Positions 55,701-63,427 of a stretch of DNA of 64,000 nucleotides are shown in pieces (position 1 is the stretch's first letter; every line of letters begins with the position of its first letter). Origin of the DNA: Rhodococcus sp. 1163 (GTDB lineage Bacteria > Actinomycetota > Actinomycetes > Mycobacteriales > Mycobacteriaceae); NCBI RefSeq assembly GCF_002091985.1, contig NZ_MKKX01000038.1, positions 496,001-560,000 on the forward strand, in the 5' to 3' direction. A program made the translations under genes and the position numbers. The notes under the pieces were generated by a model. The model had not been told where the DNA came from. It saw only the letters and a list, made by a program, of their open reading frames with translations, and did not search any database.

Positions 55701-56316
55701 AACGTGGGGCGGTTTCGCATACGGGCGAGGTCTCGACGGAGTACCCGCTGCCGGCGATATGCGCAGTGCGTACCGCCGCATCGCTGTTGCCGCCAAGAAC
55801 ACCGATACTCGTGAGCACGACATCGCCGATTCGGACGACTACTTCCAGTATCACGGCGGCATGGTCGCAACTGTTCGTGCCCTGACGGGTAAGTCTCCCG
55901 AGGCGTACATCGGTGACAGTACGAGGCCGGAATCCGTGCGGACCAGAACGCTGTCCGAGGAGACCGCCCGCGTGTTCCGCGCGCGGGTGATCAATCCTCG
56001 CTGGCTCGAAGCGATGCGCAGACACGGCTACAAGGGCGCGTTCGAGATGGCGGCCACGGTCGACTACTTGTTCGGGTACGACGCCACCACAGATGTCGTC
56101 GCCGACTGGATGTACGAAAAGCTGGCCGAGACGTACGTCCTGGACGAGCAGAATCAGAAGTTCATGCAGCAGTCCAATCCGTGGGCACTGCACGGGATCG
56201 CCGAGCGGTTGCTCGAAGCAGCGGAACGAAAGATGTGGGCCGAGCCAGACGCCGCAATCCTCGACGGTCTACGCCAGGTGTACCTCGAAACCGAAGGCGA
56301 CCTGGAAGGGGAGTAG
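52708..56316 (+). CDS. cobN: Cobaltochelatase subunit CobN
   Basis: CobN is the large subunit of the ATP-dependent aerobic cobaltochelatase (with CobS and CobT), inserting cobalt into hydrogenobyrinate a,c-diamide. The 1202-residue protein shows the CobN/BchH layout with segments [78 protein letters not shown] and YQYHGGMV-type ([16 protein letters not shown]). The GTG at 52708 was chosen for its ribosome binding site; a longer reading would begin inside the riboswitch. cobS/cobT are not in the window, so the chelatase must be completed from elsewhere. Confidence 0.95.
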   Translation: [1202 protein letters not shown]

Positions 56317-56333
56317 CCGTACCCTTTATCGGC

Positions 56334-56711
56334 ATGACCACCTTTGCGAACATCGCCGACGGAAAATACGTGTCACTGACCACCTTCAAGAAGGACGGGA
56401 CTCCCGTCGCGACGCCGTTGTGGGGTGCTCGCGACGGCGATCGCCTGCTCGTGTGGACGACGACCGATTCGTGGAAGGTCAAGCGCATCAAGCGCAATCC
56501 CTCGGTCACCATCGCCCCGTGTTCGGCCCGGGGCAAGGTCGAAGGCGACGCAGTCGACGGTGTCGCCGAGATCATGGACGCCGCAGGCACCGAGAAGGCA
56601 CGCTCGGCGATCTCGTCCAAGTACGGCATCCTCGGTTGGCTCACGGTGAAGGGAAGCTCGCTTCGTCGAGGAAAATCCGGCACGGTCGGCATCTCGATCG
56701 TGCCGGCATAG
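56334..56711 (+). CDS. PPOX-class F420-dependent oxidoreductase
   Basis: The 125-residue split-barrel protein has the typical start TTFANIADGKYVSLTTFKKDGTPVATPLW, then LLVWTTTDSWKVKRIKRNPSVTIAPC and a Lys/Arg-rich cofactor pocket suited to F420 rather than FMN. Actinobacterial members reduce varied substrates with F420H2 and none is indicated here. The ATG at 56334 lies 17 bp after cobN, and TACCCT lies 8 nt upstream, so it may have its own promoter. Substrate unknown. Confidence 0.82.
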   Translation: MTTFANIADGKYVSLTTFKKDGTPVATPLWGARDGDRLLVWTTTDSWKVKRIKRNPSVTIAPCSARGKVEGDAVDGVAEIMDAAGTEKARSAISSKYGILGWLTVKGSSLRRGKSGTVGISIVPA

Positions 56712-56870
56712 TCGACGAACACAGCAGCCACCGATGCTTTCGCCATCGGTCGTGCGCTGGTCGATACGGATTTTGCTCATCCGGCAATCGTGTGCGGCGC
56801 CAGTTCCGAATGTTTGTACGAGTGCTCGACAATCGGTGACGAGTTGAGTCGCCAGAACGGAGATTTCACA

Positions 56871-57296
56871 ATGCCGATCTCAGTATCCGACTACAACCAT
56901 GTTCGCCTCACGGTCAGCGACATCGCTGTGTCGCGCAAGTTCTACGACGAGGTGTTCGGCTTCGAAGTTGCTTTCGCCTTCGATCCCAATGCAGACGAGG
57001 AAACAAAGAAGTCTCTGTGGTTTCTCTTCGGCGGAGTGATCTACAAGTTTCCCGGCGGATTGTTCGGCTTGCGCCCGGTCGCACCCGAGGGGGATTCCTT
57101 CGACGAAAATCGAACGGGACTCGATCATCTGGCCTTCAGTGTCGACAAGCACCAGGACTTGCAGGACGCAGTGGCGACGCTGGACAAGCTCGGCATCGCA
57201 CACGAGCCGATCAAGAGCGGTGGCCCTGGCTTGTCGATTCTCGAGTTCCGCGACCCCGATAATATTGCCCTGGAAATCGCGGGTCCCAGCGAGTAG
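56871..57296 (+). CDS. VOC-family (glyoxalase/dioxygenase-like) protein
   Basis: The 141-residue protein contains two beta-alpha-beta3 units: YNHVRLTVSDIAVSRKFYDEVFGFEVAFAF and GLDHLAFSVDKHQDLQDAVATLDKLGIAHEP, ending in LSILEFRDPDNIALEIAGPSE. His (NHVRL), His (DHLAF) and Glu (ALEI) match the metal ligands of vicinal-oxygen-chelate enzymes. The reaction cannot be told from sequence. The ATG at 56871 follows GGAG at 8 nt; the longer frame upstream has unlikely composition. Its stop directly abuts the convergent pmbA stop. Confidence 0.85.
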   Translation: MPISVSDYNHVRLTVSDIAVSRKFYDEVFGFEVAFAFDPNADEETKKSLWFLFGGVIYKFPGGLFGLRPVAPEGDSFDENRTGLDHLAFSVDKHQDLQDAVATLDKLGIAHEPIKSGGPGLSILEFRDPDNIALEIAGPSE

Positions 57297-58658
57297 CTAC
57301 TGCGCTTCACTCACCGAGGACATGTGGAAATCCGGAATCCGCAACGGCGGCATAGCCGTTCGCGTGAACCAGTCTTTCCATTCCCGGGGCAGCGTTTTCT
57401 CCGTTGCCCCGGCCTCCGTGGCCCGGCGCAACAGGTCCAGTGGGCTTTCGTTGAAGCGGAAGTTGTTGACCGCTCCGACAACCTTGCCGTTTTCGACCAG
57501 GTAGACGCCGTCGCGAGTCAAACCCGTCAGAAGTAGAGTTGCAGGGTCCACCTCGCGGATGTACCAGAGGGTGCTCAGCAGCAATCCACGTTCAGTTCGC
57601 GCGACCATCTCTTCGAGGGTGGTGTCCGACCCACCGGTAAGGGCGAGGTTGTCGCCCGGGACGGTGAGCTCGGTGTCGTATCTCTCCGCGAGAAAGCGCG
57701 GGTAGGTGAGTGCGTTGATCGTTCCGTTTCGGATCCACTCGACGCGCGAGGTGGACACACCGTTGTCGAACAGTGATACCGAGTCGTTCGAAGAGCCCGT
57801 TGCGACGAACGGCGAGTACTCGAGCCCCTCCTGCCGAGGGTCCGAGAACAACGTCAGCGGCAACCGGCCCAGCTTCTCACCTAGGCGAGTTCCGCCCGCC
57901 CGAGAAAGCGCCGTGTGTCCTTCCTGTGCGCCACGTCCCTCCATGGACCACATCAGATAGATCATCATGTCGGCAACCGCGGACGGCGGCAGTAGAGTCT
58001 CGTACCGACCTGCGGGTAGATCGATTCGGTTCTTGGACCAGTCGAGCCTGGTGGACAGGTTCTCGAGCAGCTTTTCGATCGATACGTCGTCGAAGTACTT
58101 CGTGCTCGCGCCGACCCACGCGCTGGCGTCCGAACGCTTTCCGTTGATCTCGATCGATCCCGTCGGCTGCGTGTATCGCCGTCTGATGCCCGTCGACGAC
58201 CCGAGCCACACCGTTTCGATCTGGTGGTGGGCGAAACCGTAGAGCTGGTCCTGCCCGTCGAAACCGGTCGACAGGGGACCGGTGAGGGACTCGAACACCC
58301 CGATGTCGGTCCGCGCGGGATCGGCATCCCAATCCGGTGCCGCCGCGCCCCCCTCGACGAGGGGCATTGCATCCTCGGCCGATTCAGCTGTGCGAGCGGC
58401 ATTTTCGGAGGCGCGGACCGTCACTACTATGTCTTTCGGGTCGACGCTGCTGGACGAAGACGTGGAAACCCGCGTGCCATCGTCCCCGCGAACGATGGAG
58501 ACGACCGTCCATCGTCTGGACACTCCGACGCCGTTTGTGGTCATCGAATTGTTGGCCCATCGGAGTGAGGACTCACTTGAGTCGGTGACGATCACCAGGG
58601 TCTCGTCGACTGTGGCGGCACGTAGAACCTGCTCGACGACGTCCTGAGCTCGAATCAT
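57297..58658 (-). CDS. PmbA/TldE-like metallopeptidase subunit
   Basis: The 453-residue protein is the PmbA/TldE partner of a TldD/TldE heterodimeric protease. It shows the family segments ETLLPPSAVADMMIYLMWSMEGR, FVATGSSNDSVSLFDNGVSTSRVEW and LLTGLTRDGVYLVENGKVVGAVNNFRFNESPLDLL. As expected for TldE it lacks the HExxxH zinc motif found in its partner. The ATG at 58658 overlaps the tldD stop as ATGA. The family degrades partly unfolded peptides and processes some peptide antibiotics in E. coli; the actinobacterial substrate is unknown. Confidence 0.87.
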   Translation of the reverse strand: MIRAQDVVEQVLRAATVDETLVIVTDSSESSLRWANNSMTTNGVGVSRRWTVVSIVRGDDGTRVSTSSSSSVDPKDIVVTVRASENAARTAESAEDAMPLVEGGAAAPDWDADPARTDIGVFESLTGPLSTGFDGQDQLYGFAHHQIETVWLGSSTGIRRRYTQPTGSIEINGKRSDASAWVGASTKYFDDVSIEKLLENLSTRLDWSKNRIDLPAGRYETLLPPSAVADMMIYLMWSMEGRGAQEGHTALSRAGGTRLGEKLGRLPLTLFSDPRQEGLEYSPFVATGSSNDSVSLFDNGVSTSRVEWIRNGTINALTYPRFLAERYDTELTVPGDNLALTGGSDTTLEEMVARTERGLLLSTLWYIREVDPATLLLTGLTRDGVYLVENGKVVGAVNNFRFNESPLDLLRRATEAGATEKTLPREWKDWFTRTAMPPLRIPDFHMSSVSEAQ

Positions 58659-60181
58659 CGGACCCCCTCCGATCGGGTGTCGAGTACATTGACGCCTCGG
58701 AAGAGAGCTGCCGGACAGCCATGGCTGACCGCAGCAACTTGACCGGGTTGCGCTTTGCCGCAATTGAATGCGCCACCGAGCCGCCTGGTCGACTCACCAC
58801 CCAGCAGGTCCATCGAGCCCCAGAAGTCGGTGGTGGTCGCTTGATAGGCGACATCGCGTACTTGGCCTTCGAGTCGTCCATGTCGAATACGGAAGAACCG
58901 CTGACCGGTGAACTGAAAGTTGTACCGCTGCATGTCGATCGACCATGACTTGTCGCCGACGACATAGATTCCGTCCTCGACTGCCGCCACCAGGTCGTCG
59001 ATGCTGCGATCGACATTCGGGTCGGGTTGCAAGGAGACGTTGGCCATGCGCTGAATCGGAACGTGGTGTGCGGAGTCGGCGTACGAGCACCCGTTGGACC
59101 TCGAAAGCCCGAGTCGTGGTGCGAATACGCGATCCAATTGGTACCCCACCAGTACGCCGTCGCGCACCAGGTCCCATTTCTGGGCGGCGACACCTTCGTC
59201 GTCGTAACCCGTGCTTGCCAGCCCGTGAACTTCGGTGCGGTCGGCTGTTACATGCATGGATTCGCTGCCGTACTTCAGTGTGCCGAGTTTGTCCGGCGTC
59301 GCGAAAGATGTACCGGCGTAGGCCGCCTCGTATCCGATGGCGCGGTCGTATTCCGTAGCGTGGCCGATCGATTCGTGGATCGTGAGCCACAGGTTGGTCG
59401 GGTCGATCACGAGGTCCATCGGACCGGCTACTACCGAGGGGGACTTCACTTTCTCACCGAGCCAGTCGGGTATGCGCGCGAGCTCGTCGGCCCAGTCCCA
59501 CGTGCTGTCCGCAGCCAGGTACTCCCATCCACGACTGACCGGTGGCGCAAGAGTCCGCATCGTCTCGAAGGCACCGGCGTCGGAGTCGACCGTGGTCGCC
59601 TCGAACTGTGGATGCAGTCGAACGCGTTGCTGGGTGATCGAGCTGCCCGCCGAGTCCGCGTAGAACGTCTGTTCTTTGACCTGTTGAACCGAAGCCGTCA
59701 CATGGTCGACGCCGTCGGACGCTGCCAGTCGCGACGAGTATTCGGCAAGGAGCTCGACTTTGTCACGGGTAGCGATGTCGAAGGGATCCACCTCGTAGTC
59801 CGACACCCAGGTTGCGTCCGCATAGATCGGTTCGCCTGCCAACTCGACGTGCTCACGATTGAGGACGCGCAGAGCAGTGGCGACGTCGACGGCCGTCTTG
59901 GCCGTCCGTACAGCAGCGGCAACGGACAAGTCGCTGTGCGAGGCGAATCCCCAGGTACCGTCGATCACCACGCGAACTGCCAGACCGATCTCGGAGCCGT
60001 CGACCGCGGATTGAACCGCACCGTCGCGAAGATTGAGAGACTGCGTGGTCAGCCGGTGCACGCGAAGATCGGCGTGGACGGCACCCGCTCGCCGCGCGGT
60101 ATCGAGTACTGCCGCGGCAAGTTCGCGCAGGGGGAGCTCGAGAAAGTCCGGGTCCACAAGTCTTTGCCGCTGCTGGGTCAC
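58655..60181 (-). CDS. TldD-like metalloprotease
   Basis: TldD is the catalytic subunit. The 508-residue protein contains HESIGHATE (HExxxH zinc site, near residue 242 of this start), VIDPTNLWLTIHESIGH, GYDDEGVAAQKWDLVRDGVLVGY, and the C-terminal RRLGGAFNCGKAQPGQVAAVSHGCPAALFRGVNVL with the third zinc ligand Cys. The GTG at 60181 (VTQQRQRLVDPDFLEL) is preferred because homologues begin near LVDPDF and it does not overlap the upstream permease gene. An ATG at 60211 would overlap it by 19 bp. It is co-translated with pmbA. Confidence 0.87.
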   Translation of the reverse strand: MTQQRQRLVDPDFLELPLRELAAAVLDTARRAGAVHADLRVHRLTTQSLNLRDGAVQSAVDGSEIGLAVRVVIDGTWGFASHSDLSVAAAVRTAKTAVDVATALRVLNREHVELAGEPIYADATWVSDYEVDPFDIATRDKVELLAEYSSRLAASDGVDHVTASVQQVKEQTFYADSAGSSITQQRVRLHPQFEATTVDSDAGAFETMRTLAPPVSRGWEYLAADSTWDWADELARIPDWLGEKVKSPSVVAGPMDLVIDPTNLWLTIHESIGHATEYDRAIGYEAAYAGTSFATPDKLGTLKYGSESMHVTADRTEVHGLASTGYDDEGVAAQKWDLVRDGVLVGYQLDRVFAPRLGLSRSNGCSYADSAHHVPIQRMANVSLQPDPNVDRSIDDLVAAVEDGIYVVGDKSWSIDMQRYNFQFTGQRFFRIRHGRLEGQVRDVAYQATTTDFWGSMDLLGGESTRRLGGAFNCGKAQPGQVAAVSHGCPAALFRGVNVLDTRSEGVR

Positions 60182-60192
60182 AGGAATCGAGG

Positions 60193-60960
60193 TTAGCCGA
60201 ACTGTTGCCATCCGAGTCGGATGACCATCCCGAACACGACCACCAGCAACACCACTCGCACGAATCCGGAACCACGAGCGAGCGCTATGCGTGAGCCCGA
60301 TACTGCGCCGATCACATTACAGACAGCCATCGCTGCTCCCAGCTGCCAGAGCACGTGACCGGTGACGGCGAAGAACGCCAGTGCGCCGAGATTGGAGCCG
60401 AGATTGAGCACCTTCGCCATTGCTGCACTGCGCACGAACTCGGTTCCGAGCAACGTCGCAAAGGCGATGATGAAGAACGTCCCGGTGCCTGGCCCGAGTA
60501 TGCCGTCGTAGAACCCGAACCCACCCGCTGCGAGGAAGACGACGGTCAGCGTCTTCCGCTTGCTCGGGGCGTGTGAGCCTGCAGCCGAGCCGATCGTGGG
60601 TCGAGCGGTCACCAGGGCCGCGACCGCGATCAGTACGACCATGATGATCGGGATGAACAACTCGCGGTCGATCAAGGACACCGCCGCGGCACCTGCCGCC
60701 GACGCGACGGCTGCGAGGGCTCCGGCGGGAACGAGCATTCGCCAGTCGAGTGCGATTCGACGGGAGAAGGTGACTACGGCTGCGAAAGTACCGAACACGG
60801 CAGTCATCTTGTTCGTGGCGAGCGCCGCCTGTGGGGCCAGCTGTGGCGCGACGAGCAAGATAGCGGGTAGGAGAATGAGACCACCACCACCGACTACGGC
60901 GTCGACCCAACCTGCCGCTGTCGCTGCGACCATCAACAATCCCCAGTCGGCGGCAGTCAT
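60193..60960 (-). CDS. TauE/SafE family membrane permease
   Basis: The 255-residue protein has about eight hydrophobic helices and the TauE/SafE duplicated signature: GWVDAVVGGGGLILLPAILLVAPQLAPQAALATNKMTAVFGT in the first half and GFYDGILGPGTGTFFIIAFATLLGTEFVRSAAMAKVLNLGSNLGAL in the second. The family exports or imports small anions such as sulfite, sulfoacetate or organosulfonates; the substrate cannot be told. It is divergent from the sensor kinase, with 17 bp between the starts. Confidence 0.87.
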   Translation of the reverse strand: MTAADWGLLMVAATAAGWVDAVVGGGGLILLPAILLVAPQLAPQAALATNKMTAVFGTFAAVVTFSRRIALDWRMLVPAGALAAVASAAGAAAVSLIDRELFIPIIMVVLIAVAALVTARPTIGSAAGSHAPSKRKTLTVVFLAAGGFGFYDGILGPGTGTFFIIAFATLLGTEFVRSAAMAKVLNLGSNLGALAFFAVTGHVLWQLGAAMAVCNVIGAVSGSRIALARGSGFVRVVLLVVVFGMVIRLGWQQFG

Positions 60961-60977
60961 GCGGCAAACTCAATCAC

Positions 60978-62135
60978 ATGCGTAGATTCAGCTTGTGGCT
61001 CAGGGGGAAGCCCTTCATCGCCGACATGCTGCTAGCGGGCACTCTGTTCTCCTTCGAGGTTGTGTCATTTTTCAGCAACGTCGACATGAGAAGCCCGATG
61101 TTGTTCGTCGTCGGGGCGGCGGCGTTGAGTGCTCCGATCGCATGGCGACGACGGCACCCGCGGACCGTGGCGTGGGCGGTGCTGGCAGGTTCGCTGCTCA
61201 TCACGCTCGGCGGACTTGCCGTCGGGGAGCAAACCGACATTCATCCTGCTGCACTGGCCTTGCCGATCATGCTCTACACACTTATCGCGTACGTGGGCCG
61301 CCGAGAAGGGCTGATCTATCTGGGCGGGGTACTGCTCGATGGAGGTCTGGCGGTATGGGCGCTGGACGACGATGCGGTTCTTTCGATGCTGTTCACTGTT
61401 CTGCTGTACGGATTCGCCTGGATCGCTGCCGAGTTCCTCGGAGCTCGCCGTGCGTACGACGAGGCAGTCGAGGCGAAACTGCTTGTCGCCGACTATGATC
61501 GGGACAGGCGCGCCGAGGAAGCCGTTGCACACGAGCGCACCCGCATCGCTCGGGAGTTGCACGACGTCATCGCACACGGTGTCAGCGTGATGATCGTTCA
61601 GGCCGACGGGGCGTCGTATGCGATCCGGCGGGATCCGGATCGAGCAGAAGAAGCAGTCGCGAACATCTCTGCTACCGGCAGGCAGGCGCTCGCGGAACTA
61701 CGGCGCACGGTCGCACTGCTCCGAACCACTCCCTATTCCGAGGACATGCCCATGTACGGGACTGCGGGGCTGGCCAAAGTGGTCGACATGATGTCGCGAG
61801 CCGGATTGAACGTAGAACTCGAACAAACCGGGAATCTGGACGACATCAGTCCCGCGATCAGTTTGGGTATCCACCGCCTCGTTCAGGAATCTCTCACCAA
61901 CGTTCTGCGCCACGGGGGCCACGCGCCGCGGGCACGGGTAGCAGTCGTGCGCCGCGAGGAAGACATCCTCGTCGAGATCGTCAACGGTGCCGGATCAGGA
62001 ACCAGTGCCGTCGAGGGGACAGGGAACGGCCTGCTCGGCATGCGTGAGCGTGTTGCCGTCCTGCAGGGTGCACTGGAAGCCGGCCGAACGGCGGACGGCA
62101 GGTGGCGAGTACGCGCTGAGTTGCCGCTCGAATGA
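60978..62135 (+). CDS. NarL-type sensor histidine kinase
   Basis: The 385-residue membrane kinase has four to five N-terminal membrane helices (about 15-150) and a HisKA_3 dimerisation domain with phospho-acceptor His195 in RIARELHDVIAHGVSVMI. The HATPase domain at about 285-385 has SLTNVLRHGGHAPRARVAV and NGLLGMRERVAVLQG. No periplasmic sensor domain is visible, so it probably senses within the membrane. It is paired with the response regulator 15 bp downstream, which also has its own leaderless promoter. The stimulus is unknown. Confidence 0.92.
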   Translation: MRRFSLWLRGKPFIADMLLAGTLFSFEVVSFFSNVDMRSPMLFVVGAAALSAPIAWRRRHPRTVAWAVLAGSLLITLGGLAVGEQTDIHPAALALPIMLYTLIAYVGRREGLIYLGGVLLDGGLAVWALDDDAVLSMLFTVLLYGFAWIAAEFLGARRAYDEAVEAKLLVADYDRDRRAEEAVAHERTRIARELHDVIAHGVSVMIVQADGASYAIRRDPDRAEEAVANISATGRQALAELRRTVALLRTTPYSEDMPMYGTAGLAKVVDMMSRAGLNVELEQTGNLDDISPAISLGIHRLVQESLTNVLRHGGHAPRARVAVVRREEDILVEIVNGAGSGTSAVEGTGNGLLGMRERVAVLQGALEAGRTADGRWRVRAELPLE

Positions 62136-62138
62136 CGT

Positions 62139-62144
62139 TAGGTT
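62139..62144 (+). promoter_or_regulatory. -10 box TAGGTT, leaderless promoter of the response regulator
   Basis: TAGGTT lies right after the kinase stop and 6 nt before the GTG at 62151. Confidence 0.5.
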
Positions 62145-62150
62145 GGGACC

Positions 62151-62810
62151 GTGCCGATTACAGTTCTCATCGTCGACGACCAAGAATTGATGCGGATGGG
62201 CCTGACTATGGTCCTCGACGCGCAGGAAGACATCACCGTCGTCGCGGAGGCCGCAGACGGATCGGCAGCAGTGCGCGCTGTCCACGAGCACCGCCCGGAT
62301 GTCGTACTGATGGATGTTCGAATGCCAGGAATCGACGGTGTGCGAGCTACCTCGATGATCGCCGAATCCGAGTCGATCTCCCGAGTACTCGTCATGACGA
62401 CGTTCGATCTCGACGAGCATGTCCTGGGAGCACTGCGGGCAGGGGCCAGTGGTTTTCTGCTCAAGGACACCCCGCCTGAGGATTTGATATCCGCGATCCG
62501 CAGCGTCGCGGCAGGTGACGCGGTCGTCTCACCGAAAGTGACGCGGCGTCTCCTGTCACGTTTCATCGCCGAGGACGCACCCCTTGCACAGGACCCGGTG
62601 GTGCTCGACGCTCTGACCGACCGTGAACGGGAAGTGCTCGGCTTGCTCGCAACCGGACTGTCCAACGCCGAGATCGCCGGTAAGTTGGTGTTGTCCGAAG
62701 CCACGGTGAAGACCCACATCGGTCGGATATTGACGAAACTCGGTCTTCGCGATCGAGTTCAAGCGGTTGTCCTGGCATACGAAACGGGTGTCGTGCGTCC
62801 CCGGTTGTGA
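62151..62810 (+). CDS. NarL/LuxR-family response regulator
   Basis: The 219-residue regulator has a receiver domain (1-120) with acidic pocket VDDQE (Asp9/Asp10), phospho-acceptor Asp55 in VVLMDVRMPG, a Thr at TTFD and Lys in LLKDTPPEDL. A C-terminal LuxR helix-turn-helix follows at about 150-212 (LTDREREVLGLLATGLSNAEIAGKLVLSEATVKTHIGRILTKL). It is the cognate partner of the upstream kinase. Target genes are unknown; the divergent permease and the FxsA gene downstream are candidates. Confidence 0.93.
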   Translation: MPITVLIVDDQELMRMGLTMVLDAQEDITVVAEAADGSAAVRAVHEHRPDVVLMDVRMPGIDGVRATSMIAESESISRVLVMTTFDLDEHVLGALRAGASGFLLKDTPPEDLISAIRSVAAGDAVVSPKVTRRLLSRFIAEDAPLAQDPVVLDALTDREREVLGLLATGLSNAEIAGKLVLSEATVKTHIGRILTKLGLRDRVQAVVLAYETGVVRPRL

Positions 62811-62894
62811 ATCGTTATCGAAACGATGACGGATTCAGGGAGAAATACAACGTGGCTGTCCGTTGTCAGTACAGGCGACGAAAGGAACGAACAC

Positions 62895-63410
62895 GTGATT
62901 GCGCTCTTTGCCCTCTATGTCATCGTCGAGGTGGCCGCGCTGGTGGCTGTCGGTAGCGCCATCGGCGTGCTCTGGACAGTGCTGCTCCTCATCGCAGGTT
63001 CCGCGGCCGGGTTGATACTTGTCCGCGGTCAGGGACGTCGCGTCATGGAAGGCCTCCGCAGCGCCAGTCGCGGTGAACGATCCCCTGGTGGAGCGGTCGC
63101 CGACGGTGTGCTGTTCGCTATAGGTTCGGTCGCGATGTTCGTTCCAGGCCTGGTCACCACTGCGTTCGGCATCTTGCTTCTTCTGCCCCCCACGCGTTGG
63201 GCGCTACGTCCACTGGTGATGCTGGCGGCCGCCAGGTGGATGCCGACGGTAGCGACAGCCGCAGGCAGGATGCGGCCTACCGTCATCGACGGCGAGGTCG
63301 TGTCCGACGCGCCCACCCGGACCACCTATGGCGGGCCGCCCTCTGGCACGGTGCTCGAGGGACGGATAATCGAGATCGACGGTCAGGATTTCCAGAAGCC
63401 GGTTCGCTGA
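62895..63410 (+). CDS. FxsA family membrane protein
   Basis: The 171-residue protein has the FxsA pattern: membrane helices (ALFALYVIVEVAALVAVGSAIGVLWTVLLLIAGSAAGLILVRGQG), a cytoplasmic loop, and GVLFAIGSVAMFVPGLVTTAFGILLLLPPTRWALRP. The tail is hydrophilic. FxsA in E. coli lessens phage T7 exclusion by the F plasmid; its general role is unknown. The GTG at 62895 follows AAAGGA with 8 nt spacing; an upstream ATG (62826) would add a polar segment unlike the family. Confidence 0.85.
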   Translation: MIALFALYVIVEVAALVAVGSAIGVLWTVLLLIAGSAAGLILVRGQGRRVMEGLRSASRGERSPGGAVADGVLFAIGSVAMFVPGLVTTAFGILLLLPPTRWALRPLVMLAAARWMPTVATAAGRMRPTVIDGEVVSDAPTRTTYGGPPSGTVLEGRIIEIDGQDFQKPVR

Positions 63411-63427
63411 GGGCACACTGAACCATC

